DNA of 64,000 nucleotides, taken from Pogona vitticeps. Taxonomy: Eukaryota; Chordata; Lepidosauria; Squamata; Agamidae. The translations under genes were made by a program, and so were the position numbers. The stretch's first letter is position 1. Every line of letters starts with the position of its first letter. Positions 36,625 to 46,997 of the stretch are shown here, piece after piece. The stretch spans positions 5,313,501 through 5,377,500 of the forward strand of contig NC_135793.1 of assembly GCF_051106095.1 (NCBI RefSeq). Direction: 5' to 3'. The notes beneath the pieces are model-generated. The model made no database searches. It saw nothing but the letters and a program-made list of their open reading frames with translations, and was not told the DNA's origin.

Positions 36625-38734
36625 TGGTGGGAACTTAACGTGTGTGCAGTTTCTTTTTCTTGGATTGCAAGCTTGCGCCTGGAGACGCCTTTCCATCCAC
36701 CCTTCCCGACCATGTTCTGAGACTTTCAGATTCTCGCCGTTGGTCAACAAACAGGACAAAGGGTGCTCTGAAAATTATTAGGATCGCCTTGCGTTCTTTC
36801 TAGGGATGTAAATCTTCACTTGTCTTGTCATCACAGCCAACACCGCTGCCATCATCCTTTGCTGCTGCTGCCAGGAATGTGTAAAAAAAAAACATCCACT
36901 CGGTCCTGTTCTTTTTATTTTATTAGATTTCTACCTCGCCCATCTAGACCAAAGGTCTACTCTCTAGGTGGCACTTACGCTTAGGAGAACAAAAATGGCC
37001 GTAAAAAAGGGGTGGATATTCACATGTGAGCCTCTCAACCTTAGCAGAAGAAGGGAGGATTAATTTTTCTCTACTGGATCCTCGGCTGTTTGGTTGGTGC
37101 AGTTGATCCAGGGCCCCTCCCCAATTATGAGCCAAGTTCTGGAGGAGTGATATGGCTGTGGTTTCTGGTATAAACTGAAATATCCCTTCCTTCCTTTCCT
37201 CCATCCTTCCATCCATCTTGCTCTTCACCTTAACAAGTGACCAGACCAAATCTTACAGCGCAGGATGGCTGACTGGGTAGAGAATAAGCTCAGTGGGGAA
37301 TGGATGGCGATGAATGCCTCCAATATTCTTTTTTTCCCTGCTCACTGTAACAGTTCTGGACTTCCCCCTCCTCGTTGTCATCTCTTGGATTACAGTACTT
37401 CCAAACAGCAAGCAACCAAGAGCTATTTTTTTCTTTGCTTATACTGATCTAACCCTATGAACGTTTGTGGTCTGGTCAGGCCCTAATCGGCACTCTTGTG
37501 AGGGAACAAATCACTTTCCGTTGCCTTTTAAAGATCTATTTTTAGAGAGTTCATTAAGGAGAACTGTTACCAATGGTTCTATACTGCCAACGGTTTTATA
37601 CACCCCCCAGAGACACATCCACTGCATTCATCTCAAGAAATGGGTTTGGACACACACAAGCTTATGAAAAATAAAAATGAGTTATAATCTTTTAGCTGCT
37701 ACATTACTATCTCCGGTTTCTTTTTTTTGACAACACAGATTGAGGGCGCAACTGTACGGGGGGCGGAGGTGTTGAGGGAAATTCTATGAGTTTGTGGTGA
37801 GCTGGTTTACATTTTTTTTCCTAATGATTGCAAGATGCAAAGGGAAATGGGGTCTCCTACTCTCCCATCTGTAGTTTTCCCTTCTGCTGCAGGGGCTTCC
37901 ATTTTTTGTTCAGTTCAGTTCAGAGATGTGATCGCTTGAACTGATGCAGAAAAGCTGCCACACAGTCAGGAACAGTAAACAAAGCCCTCCAACAAGACAT
38001 TTTCTTCTGCTTTTTTTAACAGCTAAGGGTAAAACAAGGTCTCTCTGGGAAAGTCTCAGCAAGACTTGTTTCTTTTTTCCAGCTAAGGGTGAAAAGGCCT
38101 TCTTCCCCCCCCCCTCCCGCCACCACAACTTTGAAATGGCTTACAATGTCAGCAAGACTTCTATTTTTTTTGATGGCTTGATGGTAGCACTGATGTGCTA
38201 GATTGCCTCAATGCCCTCTTAAAGAAGCTAATCAGAGGAGGAAACAACAACAAGAAGCCTTTTTACAGCTTGTTGAGGCAGTTCCTTTGTAGTGCGCCTC
38301 CTACAGGCACTTGAGTAGAGTTGCAGACAAGGCGCAGAAAAGAGCTTTTCTCCTGTCTTCCTGTATGACCACTCAGGCCAAACAGATCTGAATTCTCTGC
38401 TGCAATTTCACAGCAAATGAATGTTAAGTGAATTTGCATTTCCTTCACTGTGTCATTGCACCCTAAGACTGCTCCTTTTTCTTTGTTTGGAGTCCTCACC
38501 TCCTACTCAAGATTTCCTTCCTTTCCAAACTCGCTGGCCTCCCTCTCTCATCCCCACCAGTGACCCTGGAAGGATTGACAAACTCATCAAGAAAGCACGC
38601 GATTGGGAGGGGAAAGTGTTAGAAAAAGAGAGTAAGGGTAGCTCAGAAAGAGCGGCCAGCACGCTCACATCTGAAATGGTGCTGGTGCTAGTCAGGATGT
38701 CAGGCTGGCAAATGAGCTCGGGGCCCTTACCCAA

Positions 38735-39065
38735 ATCATCTCCTTCCCCATTGTTGGGAGTTTTTGCAATCTCGCATGCTGCCTTTAGTAGGTTTGGCTG
38801 GGAGATACTTTCTCAGACTGGAGTGACTATCAGTCTATACAGCACCAACCAATCATTCCTTTCCTGCCTGTGTATTCACACCCCTCTGCTAAGAGCTTTT
38901 TCCTTCTCTAGAGTCTGAAATCTCTCGTTGAAGGCAGCCATGTTGGTTAGTTTGCTGTTTATCTGTTCACAACTGTAAGTAAAGAATATGGTTTTTTATT
39001 CTTCCTGCTCATGATGTCTCAGTTAATGAGACTGCAAGTGCCAGTTAATGAAAAAATGGGTGGAC
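38735..39065 (-). repeat. Unclassified dispersed repeat, copy 3 (inverted)
   Basis: Read in reverse it contains CATTAACTGGCACTT, a CTCTTAGCAGAGG block, GATTGGTTGGTGCTG and GCGAGATTGCAA in the same order as the copies at 2509-2950 and 5501-5945. The boundaries are approximate. Confidence 0.55.
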
Positions 39066-39639
39066 TGTTTTGAGCCTGGCTGCTCTCTCCGCAGCTTCTC
39101 CTCCTTAACTCTTTGGACAACACGAGGGCTTCCTTGCTATGACATCATCAAGCCTCCCCCCAGTCCTTCCTTTCAGGGATGTTGGCCAGTCCCGAGTTCG
39201 AGTCTTGAATACCAAGCCCCAAGTCCGAGTCCCTATCATAAAGAAGCTTTCTTCCCCCCCCAAAAAAGGGAGGGGGTCAATAGTTGCGAGTTGAGTCTTA
39301 AGTCACTGAAAAAGAAAAAAAAATTTAGTCAAGTCACCAGTGCGACTTAAGTCCGACTTGACAGCGCGTCCTGCGATTCCTGCTTCCTTTTTGTACTTTC
39401 ATGCCTTGATGCTTTTTTTAAATCAGCTTCTTCCTTGCACAGAGAATGTGGTGCCTTTTAAATTGTCCTTAAAGGCACTGCCACAGTTTAGATTTTGGAT
39501 TCTGCCTGATGGCTCACAAGGTTTCCCTGCATGTTATTTATTTTTGCATTTCAAACATCAGGGGCATGGAGAGATGGGGACCCTGCCCCCCCATCCCATA
39601 GGCTAAAATTACTTGCCAGGCTTTTGGTCCAGTTCTTGT

Positions 39640-39880
39640 GGCTTAAACTGCAGTGCTGTGGTGAAAACTCTGCTCATGGCCCAGGGTTCAATCCCAGGCA
39701 GCCGGCTCAAGGTTCGCTCAGCCTTCCATCCTTCTGAGATCAGAAAACGTGAGTACCCAACTTGCTGAGGGAGGGTGGGCAATGTGTAGCCTCCGTAATT
39801 AAAAATTGTAAACTGTCCAGAGAGTACTTTAAATGCTACGGGGCTGCGACAAGAGAAAAATGCCACCAACAAGCCATCAA
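39640..39880 (+). mobile_element. tRNA-derived SINE
   Basis: 'ttgtggcttaaactgcagtg' leads to a B-box-like 'gggttcaatccc' and a tail 'ccttctgagatcagaaaacg ... tgtccagagagtacttt'. It is the same family as 20058-20265. Confidence 0.6.
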
Positions 39881-39971
39881 AATGCTAGGTATGTGGCATC
39901 TGGCACCAAGTGCATTCATTTGTCTTTTAAAATACATTTATCCCCTACTGTACATTCCTAGCTAGCTAAGT

Positions 39972-40200
39972 TAGAGATGGGCATGAACTGCTGGTTCGGT
40001 TTGTGCCGGATTTTTGGCCAAACATCTGCTAGGTGCTTCGAAGCCCCACCTCCTCTGGTGGACGGCCACTCAGAGGCAGCGCCCCAGCTTCCTTGTCCCA
40101 CCTCCTCTGGATGCTGCCTCTGAGTGGCCGCCCACCAGAGGAGGCGGGGCTGGATCGTAACGAACCCCTGTAACACCTGATGCATGAACGGCCATCTCTA
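39972..40200. mobile_element. hAT-like MITE (GAGATGGGCACG family, copy 2)
   Basis: It begins TAGAGATGGGCATGAAC and ends with the inverted terminus GGCCATCTCTA. Inside it, 40049-40080 and 40113-40144 are near-perfect inverted repeats of 32 bp. The flanks GCTAAGTT and GCTTAGGT are only a partial match as target duplication. Confidence 0.65.
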
Positions 40201-40203
40201 GCT

Positions 40204-40430
40204 TAGGTTTCCAGCTGTGGAGCCAGAAGTTGGGGGTTCGATTCCCCACTTTGCCTCCTGTTTGAAGAGCCAGCCTGGGTAGCCTTGGACCAGCTGCACT
40301 GTCCCAAGGTTGCCCCTAGAGGAAGGGAAGGGTAAAGCACTTCTGAGTGTTCTTTACCCAAAAAACCCTGAAAAGGGTTGCCCCCAGTCAGAATTGACAG
40401 CACATCATGATGATGATGACTATCTTCTTA
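40204..40430 (+). mobile_element. tRNA-derived SINE, long form
   Basis: 'tttccagctgtggagccaga agttgggggttcgattcccc' is followed by 'gccagcctgggtagccttgg ... gggaagggtaaagca ... cctgaaaagggttgccccca'. It is the same family as 43235-43465 and 49550-49700 and, reversed, 57960-58195. Confidence 0.65.
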
Positions 40431-40728
40431 CCTGGATTCTGGATATGTCTGTTTGCTACGTGCCATCAGGTTCTGTTCTTATGATCGTTAATAGGGTTTT
40501 CAAGGTATGTGAAATATTTACGGAGTGATTTGGCCAGTTCAGTCCCTCAGGTTGGTTCTAGTTGAACCTTTGGTTAATCACGTGTTTTAAGAGGCCTTTT
40601 AGCTTAAATGAAGTTCAAAGATGGGTTAAAGATGTCCTTTGGGGAAGAAGAAAAGGCCAAACGAGGGGTCTGCTTTACTAAACCATATTTTTTTCCCCCC
40701 ATGTCTTGTTGTTTCTGTGTGTGTTTAG

Positions 40729-41027
40729 CAGTGGTAGTTGTGGCGTTCGTGCTGTGTTGGCTCCCCTTACACGTGGGCAGGATCCTCTTTGCTCAAGGGA
40801 ACGTGGTCCTCTACGAGATCAGCCAGTACTTCAACCTCGTCTCCATGATGCTCTTCTACCTGGGCGCATCGGTCAACCCGGTCTTGTACAACGTCATGTC
40901 TCAGAAACACAGGAAGGCGGTGTGCAAGTTCCTGCACCGTGGTCCACTTTTGCCACCCAGGCACTTAAGCAGAAGCGGCAGAACTCGTGCCGAAAGTGCA
41001 GAGGTAAGTTCTTTTTTTGTAGGATAA
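40729..41027 (+). CDS. Terminal exon of a ghrelin/motilin-receptor-like GPCR (TM6, TM7, C-tail); first exon not found
   Basis: After a TTTAG acceptor, (.)AVVVVAFVLCWLPLHVGR is TM6 with the CWLP motif. YEISQYFNLVSMMLFYLGAS leads into TM7 with NPVLYN (NPxxY), then MSQKHRKAVCKFL is helix 8, with about 30 tail residues to a TAA at 41025-41027. GHSR and MLNR both have their single coding intron just before TM6, and CWLPxHVGR plus SQYxNxV are their family signature, so this is exon 2 of that type. No TM1-TM5 exon is visible upstream. It could be a third ghrelin/motilin-receptor paralogue with a remote first exon, or a gene that has lost it. The frame is open and conserved residues are kept. A consensus donor at 41004 could replace the last eight residues. 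Confidence 0.75.
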
Positions 41028-41164
41028 ATTTGAAATGTGGTAGCAAATATATCCTTGCTTTGTTGGTAACCTCCGTCTCTCTCCGAACTCTACATATCTG
41101 AATGATAATTTGAGTAGCCCAGTTGCAATGGGGCCCGATATTCTCCAATTAACTGGGAGGGAAG

Positions 41165-41310
41165 TGCAAGGATTCAAGTGGGTTGAGGTCTCTGGCTGTG
41201 GAGCCAGAAGTTGGGAGTTCAATTCCCCCACTGGGTCTCCCTGACAGGGGCGGGACTTAGATGATCCATAGGGTCCCTTCCACTTCTGCAACTCAAAGGT
41301 TATTATAAAG
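41165..41310 (+). mobile_element. tRNA-derived SINE with CR1-like 3' end
   Basis: 'gaggtctctggctgtggagc cagaagttgggagttcaatt' is followed by 'gatgatccatagggtccctt ccacttctgcaactcaaagg'. It is a sister of 31555-31712. Confidence 0.65.
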
Positions 41311-43234
41311 GAGATGGGGGAAAAGACGCCTCAATTTTATCAATGCTTTCATTTTTCTTTCAATCTTCTTTTTCTATTTCTATTTTTTGGGGTTTGGTTT
41401 TCAGTTGTAAGAATAATATTTGTTTCCCTTTTTCTCCCCCCTGGCGATTTCTGTACGATGTCTTCCTTGCCAGTGAAAAAGGAAATGGTGGTAGTGGGGA
41501 AGCTAAAATATTGCGAGGGCTTTTTGCCTCTTCTCCCTTTTAGTTTTGCCAATGCACTGAAAGAGATTTTGACACGTCTCCTCCTCCTGATGATGCCTGC
41601 GGTGTTCACATGCTGCAGAAAACTAATTTGAAATTTGCTAAGGTTCTGTGATGTTGCTCAGGCAGTGGTTCCACAGCTTGGGGGCAAGGTGTACCCTTTT
41701 TGCCTAACTACTTGAGACGTAATTTGAAGTTATGCAGCCCATTGCAACCATTTCCACCAAGGTGGAAGTTGTATCCAAGAAGGAATTCCAAAGGGGAGGG
41801 CAGTGGCCAAATCAGACCCGTGGGATAGCCGGGTGTCACTCCCTGTGAACCTCTGCAGAAATAATTTTGTGCTACGCCATGGGTGACAGGATTTCAGCCG
41901 CAATCTTCGTTTCACTGCGTGCTGCTTTCCTCTTACTACCTGTTCATGAATTTCGTCTATACAGGTCAGAAACTAATGCAAAAAAGTACACAACGATAAG
42001 CCTATTTTTAAAAAAGAACAGAATCTCATTGTTTTTCTCCCATGCATTTGCTCTCTGTTTGGTTATTTTTTTAAAATGCACATCCTTAAATCCAATCTTG
42101 CAGCTTTTTGCATTTTTAAATGCTAGAAAAGAGATGAGGGGGGATGTATGGCCCTTTGGTTGTACTGGACTACATCTCCCACTGTTGCCTGTGATGGTTG
42201 TTTGGGGGGGGGGGGACCACAAGTCATGCCTCTGCTGTGGAAGGCTAAAACAGACAAGTTACTCAACCTGATGCAGTTCAGTAGAAGGGCTGTGCATGCT
42301 TCAGTTCAGTCATAATCCGCTAGCACAAAGGTTTATAACTAGGAAATGTCATAACTGGCCATCTCCCCAATCCTGGCACCCTGCAGAGAGTCAGACTTTC
42401 CAGCTGTCCCGTCCCTGCTCCGTTGGGGAAAGTAGCAATATGGAATGGATCCAGTCATTTGAAATGTCCTGTTCTTGACCTCCAGGGTTTATCTGAAAGG
42501 CACAGTTCCAGATACCTTGTCAAGGACAGGCTGGTATTGTCTGGTGTTTGTTAATAATCTGCAGTTAAGGAAGCCTGTAAGGAATAAACCTACGGGGGGC
42601 GGGGCGGCCGTTGTGTAACACCTTTCCTACTGAAGTGAGACTTTTAGACAAGTCAATGAATTTTTTTGTGTGCCTTTCTCCTTACCCCATTTTCTCCTCT
42701 CCTCTCTTCTTCTTCCATATCAGCCAAATCCCTAATAAAGTAAAAACGCAAGCTTAGGCTGCGCTACCCGGGAGTAACCACTGATTCCTGAGCAGATCTA
42801 TCAAGGGTTGTATTAACTTGCTTAGTCTGTTTAAAAGAAGTTCACGTGACATCTCGTACCAACACCATCTTTTCCCAGCTCAGCAAAGAGCTGTCAAACC
42901 CTCGACAGGTAGCTTGCTGGGCGAGGGGAACGCTGCAGGTGGGTTGAGCTGCAAGCCTTTTGTTAGGTTAGGGCTGCATGTTTCTCCACCAGATGCTTTT
43001 TTCAAGACCAGACAGCAACCACTATTGATCATCTGTGTTTCACCTCAGTGCCCATCATCCCTTGCCACTGGCCATACAAGTTAGTAGCGATAGGAACTGG
43101 GAGTCCATATTGCGGGAGGGGAAGTGGTTTGGGAAGGTGGCTGCTTGAGAGGACGTTTCCTCCGTCTTACCTGGAATTTTGGCTAGCCTTCCTCTAATCC
43201 ATAATGATGCCAGGAACTTGCTCATTGAACCCAG

Positions 43235-43465
43235 AGGTGTTGGGATAGTTCACTGAGTGAGGCCTCTCTCTGTGGAGCCAGACGCTGGGAGTTTGATTTC
43301 CCTCCCGCCAGTAGAGCCAGCCCGTGTGGCCTTGGGCAGGCTGCACCGTCCCAGGGCGCCCCCCAGGAGAAGGGAACGGTCAACCACTTCCGAGTATTTC
43401 CTACCTGGAAAATCCTGAAAAGGGTTGCTATAAGAAATGACTTGACAGCACTTGATGACAGTAGG
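43235..43465 (+). mobile_element. tRNA-derived SINE, long form
   Basis: 'gttcactgagtgaggcctct ctctgtggagccagacgctg' runs through 'gtggccttgggcaggctgca' to 'cctgaaaagggttgctataa ... ttgacagcacttgatgac'. Confidence 0.65.
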
Positions 43466-43614
43466 ACCCCTTGTATCCGTGGGATCAGTAAGTGACTCGC
43501 TTATCACTTAATATTAAATCTATTAAAAGAAAAATTCCCAAATATATATATATATTTCTAATGATGAAGTTACCGGAACTGGTCACTAGAGAGAGCCAGA
43601 GACCACACTGTCTA

Positions 43615-43860
43615 CCCTGTTTTCCCCAAAATAAGACCTAATCTGAAAATAAACCGGGATGCTTGTAACATAAGCCCCAGTTAAGTGAAAACCCGCCCTC
43701 CACCCTTGTGGAGCAACCAGATGATGATGACATGACTGTATTTGAGTAGATGTAGATTGTTGGACGTGAAAAAACAAAACATCCCCTGAAAATAAGCTCT
43801 AATGTGTTTTTTGGAGCAAAAATTAATGCAAGACCCTGTCTTATTTGCGGGAAAACATGG
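43615..43860. mobile_element. TA-flanked MITE (Tc1/mariner-like)
   Basis: The termini CCCTGTTTTCCCCAAAATAAG and, inverted, CCATGTTTTCCCGCAAATAAG are about 23-bp imperfect inverted repeats, bounded by TA on both sides. The element is 246 bp with no coding capacity. TA duplication suggests the Tc1/mariner or a related superfamily. Confidence 0.7.
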
Positions 43861-44040
43861 TATAGCGTTCGCTGTTCTCCACGCTTTTCAGCATCCGTAG
43901 GAAGGGTGGGAATTGATTATAATCAGAAGTAGATCTGGTTGTCCTCTACATGAATACAGGTTGCCAAAAGGGGTGTGCAGCCCTCTGCCATGCATTACTA
44001 CCACGCAGAACGATTCCACAAATCCTGATGTGAACAATTT

Positions 44041-46679
44041 TGTATTTTTATTGGCCATATTAAATATATTATCTATTTATAGTTACAATTTAGTAATATG
44101 ATGCCTGGCAGGTTTAACGTAAGTATGAAGTACAGCAAAAAAATACAATACAAGAGAAAAGGAGATCTAATACATTAATGCCACTAGAGTACATCAATCT
44201 GGAATGTATAGTTGTAAATATAAAATTCTACATTATATTTCCAGAAGGTTTACTGGAAAGCATTAAACAATTTGTGGCAATTACAAATACAAATTCAACT
44301 TTTAACTTTCTAGGAAGTCATAATTTTGGTTAGTATTTATTCAGAAAAACCTAATTTAAAAAATGTATCTAACATACTACTGCCAATTCAATGTGATATC
44401 CCCCCCCAAAAAACAAATCATTTTTTTGTCCAAGTTTAACAGAAAAATAAAACACGCTTTGGCAACAGAAGACAATCTGAAGCTGAAGACAATCTATTGT
44501 TTATATATATATATATAATATATATTATATATATATGTATGTGTGTGTGATGAAGTATGAAAGAAAGTGAACAGGTTGTAAACATCCCTGTGAACTAAAG
44601 ACACTAACATTTGTATAAAACTCTTTCCAACACTGAAGAGAGGATTCCATTACAATAAATGATTAACTTAAGTCCTGCTACAAGTAGAACAATACATTCA
44701 AACATACATTTTCCAGAATTTTTTTTAAAAATCAAAAATAAATAGATCACAAAAAGGAGAGTACATTTTTGAAAAAAAAGGTTAATTTCAGATTGCACCA
44801 TAAATCTACTTTTAAGATAGTTAAGTGATATGATGTTGTATTGTGTATGTTTGTATTTGTGCATATGTGTGTGTCTGAGAGAGTTCGTGTTCGTTCTTCC
44901 CAGGTGTGAAATGCAAACACAATGCCACAAACCGTAAGCTATTATTATGAACTAACAGCCTGCTGAGAAACATTTTTATGATGTTCTACTGCCTGGAACA
45001 GACACGTCTCGAGCTAAAATGAGTTCTACATGTCACATCTACGGTCTCACAAGTACAAGCATTCTGATGTTTCGTAAAGTATTATAGCTGTTCAGTTCCC
45101 ACAAGGATGCAAAATGTTAACGAAACACGCATGGCTTTTTGAAGGTGAGCCACGGCTTCTCCTGAAACGAAATGAATTTTGTGCCCAGCTTTCGAAACAG
45201 CACTGAAGACAACATTGAAATTACTTTTACTTCACAGGTGCCTGCTTCAGAGGCTCGACAAAGAACAGTCCCCCATGTAGTGCATGATATTCACCCCCTA
45301 AAAACAGAAACACGATTCCACTCAAAGCCAGACCTGTCACTGAAGTATTCGTCACAAAACAGAAAAATAAGACTTGAACCACCAAAAGAAAAAGAAAAAG
45401 AAGGACAATGGAATATGAAACCGCTACAAAACAGTTCCTTTAAAACATAGGTCTCAACTTGCGTTTTGAGAAGGAAAAATTCTTTTTGATGTGTGACTTG
45501 ATCCGTTCGATTATGTTAGCAGGGCATCCGGAGGGGAGGGGAGGGGAGGGCAAACCGAACCACCGTTTGGTTTATTTATTTTTAATTCCGTGTTAAGAAG
45601 AGTACAAAAAACATTTGCTCAGTTTGAGCCAAATAGTGAAACATTTATCATAAATGCACTTTTTGTTGTTGTTCTCATGAAAGACAAAAAGAAATCTGTG
45701 CTTTTTTTCCCCCCCTCTGAAAAAAAAAAGCGCGGCAGCGGTTCAAGTCAGAAGCACAGGGCGTTTGCCGTTCTCTCAAGCACTGAGAGTCAACTCTGGG
45801 TCGGGCCGCCAACGGCAGAAAGCATCTCGTTCAGAAATGTACAGCATAGAATGGGGAGGGTTTCCGCCATGTCACATGACCGATGCAAAGCCCGTTGTCT
45901 GCGGACAACTCGGTGCCACGAGCACTTCTGATTTTTTAAAAAAATCTACAAACGCTTGGCACCGTCTGCTACGCTTGGCTCTCAAAGGACTTAATTCCCA
46001 GAACCCCAACGATTAAAAACAGCTAGAATAAAATAAAATAAAAACAGCACTATCGCTAAAGTCGGAAGTTGATTAATGTTTTGGTTTCGTTTTTGCCGAC
46101 GGTCTATGTCAGGTGCGGTACGCTTTTTAGCAAGGTCCTGGAGTACAGTACTGTTCTAAGCTTAAGAAGTATCTTTGCTGCTGTGTCGCACGCTTGTCGT
46201 GACTTCGGCTGAAGCGGCTGGGGCTTCCCCCCTCTACCCTTTCGCTTTGCTCTGCTCTACTGGAGAATCAAGGTCTTTGTGTGAGAATGAAGCCAAGCTC
46301 TCTGAGAATCACAAGTGCATGTTAAGGCAGCTTTTTGTTGTTGTTGTTGTTTACTTGCTTGTTTTGCTGTTTTGAACAGCTAACCCTGATTAGAAGATGC
46401 ACAGCTGTGCCACAATTGGGGGGGGGGGTCTCTTCATTGCTCCCCACTCCCTTCTTGCCATCCTCCGTGGAGAAAGGAGGAGGAGGAGGTGGTGGGGAGA
46501 GGTTCTACCTACCCAGCCTCACCGTTAGTCAGCAGCAAAAAAAATGGAAATGTACGTCTTATACAATCATTCCCAGCTAGCATTTTTACTTGGAATTTAC
46601 ATAAATACCCAAGGCATAAATTTTCCATATGAAAAATAATAAGCTGAGTAATGAAGTCGATTCTCGAAACGTTGCCCGC
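44041..46679 (-). other. Candidate 3' UTR of the FNDC3-like gene
   Basis: On the minus strand this follows the stop codon at 46682-46680. It is AT-rich and free of obvious interspersed repeats, with an AATAAA at 44052-44047. A 2.6-kb 3' UTR is reasonable for FNDC3 genes. A G-rich run (GGGGAGGGGAGGGG, about 45532-45550) lies on the opposite strand. The end point is inferred. Confidence 0.4.
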
Positions 46680-46997
46680 TTACTTGATGACAAAGTACTG
46701 AATGATCACCGCAAACAGGATGGCCACCGTGGCGAAGACGAGGAGGAGCAGGAAGGCAAACTGTTCGTCACTGAGTGGCTTCCTCCTGCTTTTCGTGAGG
46801 TCGGGGCTGGGCTCCAAGCACGGGGAGGCGAGCTCTTGCTTCTGAGATGAGAACGTTGTGCTGGGACTGTACGGCCCATACAGTTCCTGCGGTCCAGTGG
46901 AGTCCTGATACTGGCGGCCAGCACACGCCCTGAATCGGTATTCACAGTTGGCCTGAATGTTGGTGAAGCGGAATGAAACCTCCGGTCCCTTGTATAC
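46680..46997 (-). CDS. FNDC3C1: FNDC3-like exon O (last FN3 half and membrane anchor)
   Basis: Encodes VYKGPEVSFRFTNIQANCE, then YRFRACAGRQYQDSTGPQE, a Ser/Pro-rich spacer, then RRKPLSDEQFA and a strongly hydrophobic segment to IIQYFVIK and TAA (46682-46680). The invariant C-terminal IIQYFVIK identifies the FNDC3 family. Confidence 0.95.
   Translation of the reverse strand, partial: VYKGPEVSFRFTNIQANCEYRFRACAGRQYQDSTGPQELYGPYSPSTTFSSQKQELASPCLEPSPDLTKSRRKPLSDEQFAFLLLLVFATVAILFAVIIQYFVIK

Larger units (their letters stand above)
36645..40728. other. Intergenic region between STARD10-like and the receptor exon
   Basis: I looked here for a receptor exon encoding TM1-TM5 and found no frame with transmembrane segments or family motifs. 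The stretch contains a reversed LINE end (36915-36975), an inverted copy of the unclassified repeat (38735-39065), a SINE (39640-39880), a MITE (39972-40200) and a further SINE (40204-40430). Confidence 0.6.
41030..44040. other. Spacer between the receptor exon and the FNDC3-like 3' end
   Basis: No further exon was supported. The stretch contains two SINEs and a TA-flanked MITE. 41320-43230 is otherwise unassigned sequence without recognisable coding potential. Confidence 0.55.

Noticed and set aside
40608-40728. Apparent start codon and 40 residues before the receptor exon
   Set aside because: This is intron read-through. The GHSR/MLNR family boundary and the TTTAG acceptor place the exon start at 40729.
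36645-40728. Search for a receptor exon encoding TM1-TM5
   Set aside because: No frame with hydrophobic segments, DRY-type motif or family words was found, so no exon is claimed.
45172-45450. 92-codon plus-strand frame
   Set aside because: It lies antisense in the FNDC3-like 3' UTR with no domain, promoter or splice evidence.
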